64,000 nt of DNA from Lepidurus packardi (GCA_023053545.1 JAKZAN010000005.1:9796001-9860000), one strand, 5' to 3'. Positions 45,308-56,742 are shown, counted from the stretch's first letter. The notes: generated by a model from the sequence alone, not told the origin. Numbers and translations: made by a program.

Positions 45308-46393
45308 GCGACACAAGGACGACTCGACAAAAGGAATACGAGCCCGACTTAAAGGGGGAGTAAGGTGCAAAAAAATAAAAAATGTTTAAAAAATGCGTTA
45401 CAGGGGAGACCAAATGAAGTCTTCTGGCTGAAGAACCCCTATGTAAATTATGCATATTAGCCGATTAATTAGTTAATTAGCGGTTTAAGCTTCGCCCCTT
45501 TCCTCCAAAATTTTCACATTTTTCAAATTTTCCTATCCTTATAACATTGGGGAACACCTGGTCGAGAGCTAGCGCCTTTACGTATGAGCGTATTCAAAAT
45601 CGGATCTTCGATTTACAGGGGCGGCACTACACTATTATCGTTCTTTTCGATGCCCAAGCTGGTCTGCAGGTGCTTTGGTTAAGTTGCAAGCTCAATCACA
45701 AAAAAGTACTTTTTCTTCGCTCCCGACTTGCGGGTTCCGCTGAACGCCATGCAGCAAGCGTTACCCGCTAGTCGGAACCTCCTCGTGCGGTCCCATTGAA
45801 GGCTGTCGACTATGAAGCCGACCCGAACCTTGAACAAAGGCTTTCAGGCGCGGGTTTCGGCCCGGCAGGACGGCAAGCTACGGAGATCGCGCGATGGCGT
45901 GAAGAAATAGTAATTTTTTGTGATTCAGCTGGCAACTTAACAAAAGCACCTACAGACCAGCTTGTGGCATTCAACAGAAATATGATGGTGCCGCCCTATA
46001 AATGGAAGGCCCGATTTTTAATGCGCGATTTTTAAATAAAGGCGCTAGCTCTCCGGCCAGGTGTCCCCCAATGTTATAAGGATAGGAAACTTTTAATTTT
46101 GGAGGAAAGGGGCGGAGCTTAAACTGCTAAATAATTTATTACTCCATTAATATGCATAATTGACATAGGTTTTTTTTTCAGCCAGAACACTTCATTTGGT
46201 CTCCTCTATAACATATTGTTTTATTTTTTTGCACCTTACTCCCCCTTTAAGGGCTACAAACCGCGACTTAAGGACTAGGTTAGGTTGGTTAGGACTACGT
46301 TAGTTAGGTTAGAGCTAGATTAACTTAGGTTTGTGGTTTGTAGTCCTTCAGTCGGGTGCACCGTAGTCCTTTTGTCGAGTCGTCCTTGTGCCT
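45308..46393. repeat. Foldback repeat family copy, interrupted by a TTAA MITE
   Basis: The ends are inverted: CGACACAAGGACGACTCGAC-AAAAGG at about 45309 and CCTTTTGTCGAGTCGTCCTTGTG at about 46367-46390. Between the right end and the inserted MITE are TTAGGTTGG-type runs and GTAGTCCTTCAGTCGGGTGC. It belongs to the same family as 37746-38078 and 63334-63650. Without the insert it would be only about 185 bp. Confidence 0.75.
45349..46250. mobile_element. TTAA-flanked MITE with about 200-bp TIRs (piggyBac-like)
   Basis: TTAA at 45349-45352 and 46247-46250 flank an 894-bp element whose ends read AGGGGGAGTAAGGTGCAAAA inward from both sides. The inverted arms continue for about 200-230 bp at roughly 80-85 percent, through CTCCAAAATT, CCTATCCTTATAACATTGGGG and AGCTAGCGCCTTT. 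TTAA target duplication is the hallmark of piggyBac-type elements; the TIR sequence itself is not one I recognise. The unique centre (about 45590-46034) is GC-richer than its surroundings and has two broken frames but no recognisable transposase. Nonautonomous. Confidence 0.8.
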
Positions 46394-46605
46394 GTTGTTG
46401 ATCTGATAGTCGTCCTTGTGCCAATGTTCCCTTGTAATTGCTTTGACCTTACCTACTTGCCACGGATGGCGTTAGGATAGAATCGGGCGGAACTTGGAAG
46501 ATCTGAATGAGTTCTCTCCTTCTGTTGGCCTATTATCTTGCGGATAGGAATAAGTCGCTGGAAATCAAAACACGACTTCAAAACAAACGCGAGCGCGGCC
46601 TCAAC

Positions 46606-47980
46606 ATGGTGTGTTTGTATACATTTTTCTATTTTAATCTTAATCTCTTAATAAATTATATTTTTAGTACTCGTGTCATTTTAAGAAAGAGTTCGCCCAT
46701 GATGACGGAATATGGTGTTGTGCATTGACAAAACCTTTATCTGCGAATGTGACCAAAGTGCCAGAAGAAGAACTTGACAACAAATTAAATAAGTAAGATT
46801 CCCCGCTTCGTTCAAAATTTCTATTACCAACCTATATAAGTATCTTACATAGGTTAAAACTTATATATTTCTCTAGGGATGGTGAAGGTACTGAATATTT
46901 AGTAACCGGTGGCTTGGACGACGTTGTTAAAGTTTGGGCCTGGAGAAATGAACAATTAGAATTGCGGCATAAACTGGAAGGCCATGCTTTAGGGATAATT
47001 AGTGTGGACGTAGATCCTGGCCTCGAAAGTAAGATAATCTTTTAGTTTCTATTGAAGATTTTGCCGACGAAAAGATTTGTTTAGTGATTGCTTCGAGCTC
47101 CTTGGATTCGACCATTTCCTTATGGAATTTACGAACTGGAGACAAAATCCGAAGTATTGAAGCTGGACCAGTGGACGCTTGGAGCGTTACCTTTACTGCT
47201 GATTCTTCTCACATCGTTTCCGGGAGTCATGCTGGGAAAGTTAACCTCTATGGTGTCGAAAGTGGCAAGCAAGAGAGTTCACTAGACACGCGTGGCAAAT
47301 TCACGCTTAGTATCGCTTGCGTACGTATAGCATCCCCAAGTTTAGTCTTCAAATCTGATTTGTGCCTTTATTTCAGAGTCCAGATGGTAAATACGTGGCT
47401 AGTGGTGCCATTGATGGCATTATTAGCGTGTTTGACTTGGCTTCGGGGAAAATCTTGCATACATTAGAAGGCCATGCTATGCCCATCCGTGGACTTTGCT
47501 TCACACCTAATTCTCAACTTCTGTTAACCGCATCTGATGACGGCCACATAAAAATCTACGATGTGTGAGTTAATTTCTTTCATTTAGTTTTTAGATGTTT
47601 GAAAGGGATTAAATGAGTGGCTTAAGTGAATTAATGTTAATTTAGACACCATGCTCATTTGGTGGGAACTCTTTCTGGACATGGTTCCTGGGTGTTAAGC
47701 GTTTGTGCTTCTAAAGATAACGTGAAATTCTCGTCGAGTAGTTCTGACCAAACTGTAAAAGTGTGGGACCTGAAAGCGAAAAGTTGTTTGCATACGTTTA
47801 AAGACCACAGCGATCAGGTGCGACTTTTCGTTCACAAAAGGAGACTAAGAAATGGAAGTGATATATTTTTCTTTCTTTGGTTTCAATTAGGTTTGGAGTG
47901 TGCGGTACAATTCAGAAGGAAGTCGACTAGTTAGCGTATCAGATGACCGGAGCATCAATGTGTACGATTGCCCCAATTGA
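46606..47980 (+). CDS. SKIC8: SKIC8 / WDR61 WD-repeat protein (Ski complex, PAF1 complex)
   Basis: Seven-bladed WD40 scaffold of the cytoplasmic Ski complex (with the exosome in mRNA decay) and, in animals, a PAF1 complex partner in transcription. Exons: 46606-46608 (only the ATG), 46668-46792, 46877-47028, 47085-47320, 47377-47564, 47646-47817, 47891-47980; 321 aa (human 305). Family blocks are nearly colinear: [157 protein letters not shown] and a C-terminal [11 protein letters not shown]. The start codon abuts the donor (ATG-GTGTGT), which gives [14 protein letters not shown] and agrees with family N-termini. An extra stretch (about 15 residues) between blades accounts for the greater length. 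Tail-to-tail with RAB27 (159 bp). Confidence 0.95.
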
Positions 47981-48139
47981 CTTATGAAATTCAACATACA
48001 ATTTGGTAAAAAGAATGACTTTCGAGTTTGTCTGAAACGTGCGAAAGTTCAAGTTTAAAAAACTTAACAAAAAGCAAATTTGGCGTGATTTCCGGTGGCA
48101 AGAAGACTAGATATGAGCCATTGAAAAAATCAATCAGAT

Positions 48140-49029
48140 TCAACACAAACAGGACTGGTTTGCAGAGTCGGCCGCAACTGAACTGTCTTGCAAAGCCAAA
48201 GTTTCCGCTTTTGATCCGCGTAAAGCGTCATCCACGGTTTTCTCCATGCGATTCATGACATCTTCCAACAGAGATTCCACAGCTTTGGTGACGTTCTGGC
48301 CAGTGGCAGCGCTCGTTTCCATATACGCCAGGCTACAAAACCAAAGTTTTGTTACTTAAAACTACTGAGAGCTTACGAAACAAAATCCTTGTGATAAGCT
48401 AACGTAAACTTCAATTTGATATGTATGGCATGCAAGTCTACTGTTTATTTATGTAAATCTCCACGTTTTTTACCCGTATTTGCTGGCCACTTCTCGAGCT
48501 CTTTCCTCGGTAATAACTCGTTTATCTTCAAGATCTGATTTGTTGCCACAGAGGATGATATCTGGGTTCTCACAGTAACCATGGGTTTTGAGCTGTTCTA
48601 GCCAACTGCGTATAGACAGGAAAGATTGTTCATTCGTGAGGTCGAAGAGCAGCAAGAAACCCATGGCATCACGAAAGAACGCAGTCGTCAAGCTCCGGAA
48701 TCTCTCTTGGCCTGCCGTGTCCCATAGCTGTAGATGAATCCTGTAAAGAAAAAAGAAAATGGCAGTCTGACGTCACGTTCGAAGACTAGTATGCGAGATA
48801 AAGGCAAGTTTCACCTTTGGTTAGGCCCTTTGAAGCCTTCGGGGGTTTTGGCGCGATAACAAATGCGTTTCTCTCGAAAGTCGATGCCGACTGTTGAGAT
48901 GAATCTCGCGTTGAATGATCCATCTGTATACTGGTACAAAAAACTCGTTTTGCCCACGCCAGAGTCTCCCAGTGCCAAAAACTTTATCAAAAAATCGTAA
49001 TCCGTGCCCTGGGACTTGCTAGGCTTCAT
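48140..49029 (-). CDS. RAB27: Rab27 small GTPase
   Basis: Rab GTPase directing secretory vesicles, exosome-bearing endosomes and granules to the plasma membrane. Minus-strand exons 49029-48815, 48740-48474 and 48332-48140 give 224 aa (human RAB27A 221). P-loop [17 protein letters not shown] (about 21-37), switch I with [13 protein letters not shown], the Rab27-specific insert region [20 protein letters not shown], switch [22 protein letters not shown], the [13 protein letters not shown] block, guanine motifs NKSDLED and ETSAA. The C-terminus CLC is a CxC geranylgeranylation motif. An acceptor (TGTCTTTTAG) sits nine bases upstream of the ATG, indicating a 5' untranslated exon. It diverges from the cystinosin gene; the two ATGs are 598 bp apart. 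Confidence 0.95.
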
Positions 49030-49627
49030 TTCAATCCTTCTAAAAGACAAAACTGACAGAGAGGATGAAAATTTCCACTCTGAACGCAGATAATCAAAAC
49101 GACTATGACAATAGCAAACGGAGATTAGATAAAGTACAGACAAGATTACCTATGCGGGGGGAAACCACTTTATCTCCAGGAATCTGTCTGAAGATGGAAG
49201 ATATCGAGTTTACTGGAAGCTAAAGTGCAGCAATGTTAAAAAGTTCACTTGATTTCGCGGTCGACAGCAACTTGTTGCTAATGTACGTGCATACTAGCAT
49301 AGGAAAATTTTGGGCGTTCCCCCAGGCTGGGGGGAGTATGTTATGGGCATATTGTAGGTCAGTTTTGTGCATGCGTTGCATAGTGGGGGAGAACGTGTTT
49401 ATGAAGTTTTAAGGGAGAACGTGTTTGTGAAGTTTTAAACACCTGTCGATAAAACTGACGTTATTTTTATCTTAGTCCTGATGCATAGCTCTGATATCAT
49501 AGATCTTTGTACGTCAAAACTGAGTGAAATGGTCTTATAACTCAAGTGTTAGTTTGACTGGGTGTCAGTTTTGCATCAGATCATTTACACATCGCTGCCT
49601 TAACTTGTTTAGTCATCCTTATAGACA
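49030..49627. promoter_or_regulatory. Divergent promoter interval, RAB27 / cystinosin
   Basis: The RAB27 (-) and CTNS (+) start codons are back to back with 598 bp between them. The left part holds a probable RAB27 5' intron and exon. A direct duplication (GGGAGAACGTGTTTATGAAG and GGGAGAACGTGTTTGTGAAG) lies at about 49387-49436. No defined promoter motif can be claimed. Confidence 0.5.
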
Positions 49628-51386
49628 ATGGAGCTCCTCCGCAAGTTTCAAATTGTTCGTGTATTTCTTATAGGTAAGTGGCTCTATTCTGAAAAAAAAA
49701 TAGTTTCATGATTTTCTTGATTTATTTTTAGTTATTTCGTCATTGCAGGGACCATTATTGGTAGAATGTTTAAAATTTGAAGTTTCTAGTAACTATGAAA
49801 CAGTAATGATTGGGGAAACAGTGCGAGTTGACATGAAACTCACGTGAGTTGAATTATCTTAATTTCAGTCATGAGAGATAGATCCATATTTTAATTATTT
49901 TTTGTTCTAGGGGTGTTTTAAATGGAACTCTGGAACTTGATACTCAGTATAATCCTGCTGAAAGGAGCTATGTCATTGATCCTGTGGAGGATATTATCAT
50001 AGAATCTTGGAATTCCACTGATGCTTGGAATTCAACTTGCAAAATTACGGGGCGAAGTGCAGGTCACGTGACCGTATTTTGGAATGCCAGTTTGGAAAAC
50101 GAAGACGAGCTTGAGTAATTTACTCGTTTACTTTATAATATCTTGATATTAATAGGCAAGATTTTCGTTCGTTTCATGCCTGTTTCAGTTTGGAAAATGC
50201 ATTTATAGTAGTCACGGTAGTCCACTCGTATGCTGTTTCGGTTATAAGCACTGTTGTCGGCTGGGTTTACTTTGTAGCCTGGTCTTTATCATTTTGGCCT
50301 CAAGCCGTCCAAAACTATAAGAGGAAAAGGTATAATCTTCACCTCAAAACAAACAAGATTATGATGAGTTAAACTTAACTTCGTGTGCTTGAACGTTAGT
50401 GTGATTGGTCTCAATTTTGATTATGTGGCACTTAACTTTTTCGGACATGCCTTATATGGCGCTTTCAATTACTCCCTTTACTGGAGCCCCAGCATTCAGG
50501 TTTGGTGGATTTTTTCCTAGTGAATCAGAAGCTAACAAATATTCGTAATTTCTAGGCGGATTACTTTACCAGTCATCAATTCGGAGTGCTACCAGTTCGC
50601 CTAAATGATGCCGTTTTCTCTATTCATGCCACTTTCATAACATTTGTGCTAGTTGTCCAATGCATTATCTACGAGGTAAACTTACTTGGATGTGACAGTT
50701 ATATTCGATTAAATATTTACGTTGTGTTCTTAGAAAGGAGAGCAGAAAATGACATTGGGAGGAATACTGTTTGTTGTCCTTTCCTCCATTTTTCTTACTG
50801 CGTCTTCCATCTCGGCTGCTTTTGACGCGTTAAGTTGGCTTCAAGTTGTCTACTTTTGTTCATATGTCAAACTGTTGACAACCATTCTTAAGTACGCTCC
50901 ACAGGTAAGAAAGGCATGAAAATTTTGAAGATTTTAGCACTAATTTGTTTTTTTTTTGTAAGGCCTATATGAACTATAAACGTAAAAGCACTGATGGCTG
51001 GTCCATTGCTAACGTTTTACTGGATTTCACAGGCGGTCTAGGCAGTATTTTACAGATGTTTTTGTTATCTTATAATAACGGTAAGGCACATATTTAGTCA
51101 AGTTATTAAATTTTTTTAAATTAATTTTCTCCGATTTTATAGATGATTGGAGTTCAATTTTCGGAGATCCTACCAAGTTTGGCCTTGGTTTGTTTTCCGT
51201 GATGTACGATGTCCTTTTTATTATTCAACACTACATCCTCTATCGGTACGGAAATTATTTTTTGTTTTTTTGTTTGAAATTACGTATTTTTATTTATTTC
51301 TTTTCTGATTTTGCAGACATGCGCCAACTGAATCATCAGTTCCTCCCATCAATCCGTATGGAAGTCAAAACCCCATTATAGCTTAG
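49628..51386 (+). CDS. CTNS: Cystinosin, lysosomal cystine-proton symporter
   Basis: Seven-helix lysosomal membrane protein exporting cystine with H+. Ten exons: 49628-49673, 49732-49843, 49911-50114, 50189-50329, 50400-50499, 50556-50675, 50734-50904, 50963-51080, 51143-51245, 51317-51386, giving 394 aa (human 367). N-terminal signal peptide [20 protein letters not shown], then a lumenal domain with several N-x-S/T sites ([23 protein letters not shown]). The first PQ loop is [20 protein letters not shown] followed by LNFDYVALN; the second is [20 protein letters not shown] followed by [33 protein letters not shown] matches the family near helix 7. The C-terminus ends [11 protein letters not shown], without the mammalian GYDQL lysosomal signal, so sorting may use another signal. 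Confidence 0.95.
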
Positions 51387-51935
51387 TTGTATTGTTGCCA
51401 TAATTTTATACAAGACGTGCAGACCCACATTGTTTGGCAGCAATACTCTATTGATTATTAAAGAAGGGAACGAAATTGTACATCTCAGAGTAATTAAATA
51501 GCTTATTAGGAGAGGTTATTACGGATGAATCGATTTCTTTGATTCTTCGAAATTTCTTTGTCTCAATTATTCATTAAAAGTTTTTGTTCTTTTATTGCGC
51601 AAATGGAATTTAGTTCCCTAAACTCAAGGCTGCGATCCTTCAGATTATACTCGCACTTGCTTGTTGCCCTGGGTTTCGTAACTCAATTGCTATCGAATAT
51701 GCATAGTAGTCAGCTTTTAAATAACTTTTGTAAATTACATCGCTTTAACGAGGAGAGACATGGACTTTATGAGGAGACGACCCTGTATAGGAAAATTTGA
51801 AGTCACCGCGATACTTAAAATGTAATTTGTTTTTAGACGGGTAGTATTGTCATGTAGTATTTGTCGCCATTCCAAGTCCGTGGACGTGCAACGGGAAGAG
51901 TATCCTGTCTGCGAATCGTGGTTGCATATGGTGGA

Positions 51936-52047
51936 TTTCAGAGTCGACTTCAGAGTTGACTTCTGAGTTGACTTCTGAGTTGACTTCTGAGTTGACTTGA
52001 AAGTTGACTTGAAAGGCGACATCAAAGGCGACTTCAAAGTCGACTTG
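51936..52047. repeat. 15-bp minisatellite
   Basis: About seven imperfect copies of a 15-bp unit such as TTCTGAGTTGACTTC in tandem. Frames crossing it on the minus strand show artificial KST(Q/L) repeats, so they are not taken as coding. Confidence 0.9.
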
Positions 52048-52439
52048 TATGTGACCTAAATCAAATTTTCTTCGAAATCGAAAAAAATTCAAGACCAGTT
52101 TTTTTTTATTTTGTTAGTTTTTCTAACTACGGTAACAGTAATGTATGAGAACTTGTATTTCTGAGCTTTTAATAAAAATACTGTAAACCAAACAAATGGC
52201 CTTGTAATTATTTCGAACGATTTTGACTCACAATCCAAAATTAAGGAAGGCTTTTTTATTACACTTTTAAATACAATACAAATTGAATACAATGCAATAC
52301 AAACTTCTAGAGAATACAAGGCATGGCATGGTCAAACCGTCAAATTTGAATAAACCGAACAAAAGATGGATGCTACCCTCGTACACTGTACACCGGCTCA
52401 GTTCATATTCGTATTTATAGAAATTTCAACGCCATTGGA

Positions 52440-52520
52440 GTATAAGCGTATGACCCAGTGGATAAGACGCAAGCCTTACGATTGGAAGGTTGTGTGTTCG
52501 TAACCCAGTCGAGGCAATTT
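52440..52520 (+). repeat. tRNA-like segment, possible SINE head
   Basis: TGACCCAGTGGATAAGACGC followed by a GGAAGGTTGTGTGTTCGTAACC stretch resembles the A box, anticodon arm and B box (GGTTCGAATCC) of an arginine-type tRNA. The arms pair poorly and the B box is altered, so a functional tRNA is unlikely. A tRNA-derived SINE or pseudogene is the simpler reading. Confidence 0.35.
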
Positions 52521-53886
52521 ATTTCGTCAAAAAACGAAATATTAAATGGCTCCCTTTCTCTGTACCTTAGGCCTTCCCGGCAATGGTCCTATTCCTATAA
52601 TTCGAAATTGTGTAGCTTCGGCAACATGAGCTCGAATATCGGGGATAGGAAACCAAGCAGGGGAGTTGGTAACAGGGAAAGGGGCGAGGCTCTCAATTTT
52701 TGACGATTTTTGAAGGGGACCCCCTTGATACAGCATTATTCCTTATGGAGAAAAGCCCTGAAAACGCTTTCCCAGCTCGAAAAGGAGCCACGCCCCCTTT
52801 TTGGTCCAAGCCACCAATAAGATTCGTCCTTCTTGCACAGGACATACCCCTTTTAGCGGACTTTTTGAAAAATCTCGCAAAAATTACCAAAATTTTTACC
52901 ACATTCACTTTATTTACTCAAAATTATCAAAATTAAAAATCGCACAACAGAAAGGAAATTTTTGGAAACAAGATTTTACGGGAATGTTTTGGGTATAGTA
53001 AAAAAGCAAATAAGAAATTCCGAGGGGGGGAGAGCAAAACAGCTCATTTGCATAATTTTAAAATCTAATTTTTGAAGGTAACAAAAGTCACAAAAAGAAA
53101 AATTCCACAGATTTGTAAAACTGAGCAATAGAGTAAAGTTTGGGAGTATAAATATACAAGAAAGGCAAAAACATGGGGGGAAAAACGTTACAATTCTACT
53201 AAATTCTCAGAATTTTTCAAATAACACAAAATCGAACTCAAAAGCTGCCATGTTGAACATCGGGACCCTTCCATTGTGTCCATTTTGCCTTAAAAGTACG
53301 ACAGCCATTGTTGGAAGGGTTAATAATTGAAACGTAATGCATACAACCACCAGATTGACAGCCAGGAGATCCACTAGTACTTTAAAGCAGCAAGGAATCT
53401 TATTTAGGTCGTTCAATAGTCTTCTCCTCTTTCTATTTGCCGAAATCAGAAGCCACGAACGTTAAACACCTACGGTAAATACATTAGGTCTGAAATGCAT
53501 ATAAACACATGGCATATTTATAGTATATACATTGTATAATACCAAGAGATCGGTGCAGTTACGGATTTGGCACAAGTACTTCCAGTGTGGTACAGCAATC
53601 TTGGACGCAGACGCAAGGACATTCGACAGAAGAACGACATGTATCTAACCTTGCCAGGAGCCAATGACTTATCGAGTTGAAGAAATTTCTGTTCATTTGC
53701 TAACCACACATAAATAACAAAAAAAATTAAGCCGTAATAATAAAAATTACGTCATAAGGACGACGAACCTGTGTACAGCAGATTGAGTGTACTAGTGTAC
53801 ACTGGATTGTGAGCTACGGACTAATTATGTTACTTTTATTATTTCCTATATATATTATATTAAATTATTAGATACATTTAAGGCTC

Positions 53887-54055
53887 CCCTTATACCTTAG
53901 CCTGGTATAGGCGGTTAGCATGGGGAATTTCGAACAACTTTTTGTGAAAACCATTCCATTTAATGAAAAAACTATTTGACAGTACAGAGATTACTAAAAG
54001 CAAGTACAAAATCAATGCACATTTTCCAATGAATAACAAATTAAAAACATGCAAA
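53887..54055. repeat. Dispersed repeat (TTAGCATGGGGAATTTCG type), copy 1
   Basis: TTAGCATGGGGAATTTCGAA, CCATTTAATGAAAAAACT, TTGACAGTA and ATGAATAACAAATTAAA are shared in order and spacing with 63005-63190. The copies are diverged (about 70-75 percent by eye). Confidence 0.65.
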
Positions 54056-55482
54056 TACAGTTTGCAATTATGAGAACTTTCTTTGAAAAGTGCATTAGAA
54101 TTAATTAAGAAGTATAGCTTTACTTGCTATAGTAAGATTACACGTGGCAATTGATATAATAAAGTAATGTAACTTTTGTTTGGTCTGCTTCATTGAGCTA
54201 CGAAGCCGATAAGCAAAAGCAGCGTTCAAAAGTTGCATTGGAACGTTTCCCTTTCTTCTGCAAGGCTAAAACAATAAAAAACGCGTGTACCATCAAGTGA
54301 GAGTTTAATATGAATAGGCTAGGGTATGCCTGAGCTTTAAGCAATCTTTCCTAAATCCCATACACAACTCTCCCACATGGCATAACCCCAGCGGCATTTT
54401 GTTTGGACTCGAGCAGCCTAAATGTAACAAAATCGTCTGTTTCGTGATAAAACATCTACACGTCCAAACGTTTGAAAATGAAACACCGCACTAAAAACAC
54501 GCCAAAACTCCACGCGAAGCTCAATTAATGATTGCGGATCAATAGGAATGTTGTACGTAACTAAAAGTAGAGTAAAACTTGTAAATTTATCTTTAGAAAC
54601 ACAACTATCCTAAAAGATAATAATTGCAACACCAAATGCTATGCACAACCAAAACGTTCGGCTGCGCGAGCGCGACTGAAGCGAGGCTGCAAGTTGGAAG
54701 GAGGGCCCTTGTGGCTTTTAAAGGAGCGCGCGCTCCTCAAAATCCGATGGAACTCTGAAATTAAATCTTCTTGATAGGGTTCAACTTACAGAAACGGACC
54801 GATAAAACTTAGCCAGCATAGCATATATACACTAAATCAAAGATACAGTAACTAATGAACTTATGCATCACTTATAAAATAAGAAAAAAAATTAGATGCC
54901 GTTGCTGAAAAGCGTGGGTACTGACAAAATTCTGAATAAGTACAAACATTTTGTATGATAAAACCATTGAGAGATATAACACTACAGGTTCTTCCGTGAA
55001 GGTGAACTCCTCTCGTGTCAAGCGCTACATAGTTTTCATCTTTATGGAATAACTCGGACACTCAATGAGAAACGTGGGATATGACTTTTTCTATTGACCT
55101 TTTGCTTTGTTATATTCAAGGCAAATGTGTTCCACCTTCTAGTTAGCTTAGTTATTACAGGGATGTAAATATGTTTAGACGATTACAGAAAATGCGCGGT
55201 AGAGTTTGAATCTAACTAGCTTCAAGCTTTCATATAATGTCGGGTTCAATTTAGATTCTCCTCGATGTGAATAGCATATCAAGCAACAACAAATTTTGCG
55301 GTTTTCCCAAGAAGTTCGCAGTTTCCCGAGCGATGGCGATAGTGTCGCGTAGGCTTCAAGTTTCCCTATTAATTATCTGCTCAGTTTTGGTGTCTATTTT
55401 ACCGCCTATTTACCGTCTATTTTACCGCCATTCAATCAGTTCAATGTTATAAATTTTATATTTTGAATCTGCTTAACTTAGT

Positions 55483-56742
55483 ATGGTTGGTAAGCATCCG
55501 ACGCTTCCCACGAAGCCAAAGCGGAATATAGCGAAACGATATACAACCCTAACGAGGGAATTCCAGGAAAGTTGTAAGTTATCGTTATCGTTTTTAAGAT
55601 TTGTTTAAATATAACGTTTTCTTGTTACAGTGTCTGCATCACAATATGTGATCAACAAATGCTTGGAGAACAACCGCCAAATTGCTAGATCCCTCGCACA
55701 AACGGTTCACGCAAGAGAAGTTTTGGAAGAAGAGAATGCCATACTTAGACGTCAGTTATTCGACTGTGAGCTTAAGCTGAGGAAATGCAATTGCAATGAA
55801 AGTTTACCCTCGGCAAACGTAAGAAAAAAAATTATTTTGCTTGGTGGGATTGTTCCTAATTTGAAGTTTCTAACTTTAGGTGCCATTAGAGTCACTGGCG
55901 AACATGTTTTATGAGTGCGTTCCTGTCTTAAAAGATTTTGCTCAACGTTTTACGCATATTGATGGTTTTTTACAATCCCAGATAAATCGTATATCAAACC
56001 AGCAAGGTAATTTAGTATTGATCATATGTTATACTTAGTTCCTGTTAATGAATCTATCAAACTTTCATCTCCTATCAAACCAGTCGAAAAAGCCAATATT
56101 GAAACACAGTTTATTGCTATGCAGGACGTGAATGTCAATGGCATACATCCAGTCATTCCTTCTCAGCCTCGTAATAAGATTTTTCCTAAAGAATTCTTAA
56201 TATATTTAATTATCTTAAGTAGCTGCTAAACGACGTTTTGGAAAAATCTCTGTGAACCTTACCAATGCATTGTCGCCTCTTATGGAAAGTCCGCTTAGGG
56301 AGTTGGCTGAAGCAGAACATAGTCAGGAAGCCAAAGAAAACCGGCAGCAGAAACACGTATCATTCCACGAAACATCGTACGAGTTTGTAACTGTCCGTAA
56401 AAGACAAGGCAGTGCGACTCAATCAAAAGCTAGGAATTGCCGACCCGTCAGCGTAGTTCACAATGCTATTGGATCTACTACAGCCAACTCTGTAAACAGT
56501 GGCAAGGAGAATCAGCTGCCTATTCGTTCCGCTTGCACGGGATTGGCTGCAGAAACGGCTTCTTGTACTGAGAATGTAGGCGAAAACAGACATTTCGGTA
56601 TGACTTTACGTCCGCGCAGACCCAAAGCGCCCGTGGAACTGAAGGAGCCTTCTTTAAAAAAGTACTATTATTCGATAGAAGAGATTGCATATTTTTACCA
56701 GAAACTTCAATTTTTTTGTCTAGTAAAATGCGGCGAACCTGA
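55483..56742 (+). CDS. SGO1: Shugoshin
   Basis: Protector of centromeric cohesin: recruits PP2A and shields cohesin from removal until anaphase. Six exons: 55483-55573, 55631-55818, 55880-56006, 56084-56170, 56223-56661, 56724-56742, giving 316 aa. The N-terminal coiled coil (about 30-85; SASQYVINKCLENNRQIARS, then HAREVLEEENAILRRQL) matches the shugoshin N-domain with its asparagine/leucine heptads. The C-terminal SGO motif is RPRRPKAPVELKEPSLKNKM followed by RRT and stop. This compares with the family consensus RR-x-x-K-P-x-x-Y-K-E-P-S-L-x-x-K-L-R-R. The motif spans the last intron; the final exon is only 19 nt and was found by homology and phase. The exon 4 boundaries are the least certain (donor C-GTAATA). 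AATAAA lies at 57009-57014. Single gene; SGO1 versus SGO2 cannot be told from an invertebrate sequence. Confidence 0.88.

Larger units (their letters stand above)
44620..46605. other. Gene-poor region carrying nested repeats upstream of SKIC8
   Basis: Apart from the nested elements at 45308-46393, no gene is recognised. The SKIC8 promoter presumably lies in 46394-46605. The short frame starting at 46507 runs in frame into the SKIC8 start ATG but gives a hydrophobic extension absent from the family. Confidence 0.5.
51387..55482. other. Gene-poor region between cystinosin and shugoshin
   Basis: Contains the cystinosin 3' end, the 15-bp minisatellite at 51936-52047, a tRNA-like segment at about 52440-52520 and a dispersed repeat at 53887-54055. 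Other frames are short and AT-rich with no recognisable domain. A GC-rich patch at about 54655-54740 (GCTGCGCGAGCGCGACTG) is unexplained. Confidence 0.5.

Noticed and set aside
51735..52037. Minus-strand frame with KSTQKSTQ repeats
   Set aside because: It is a translation of the 15-bp minisatellite.
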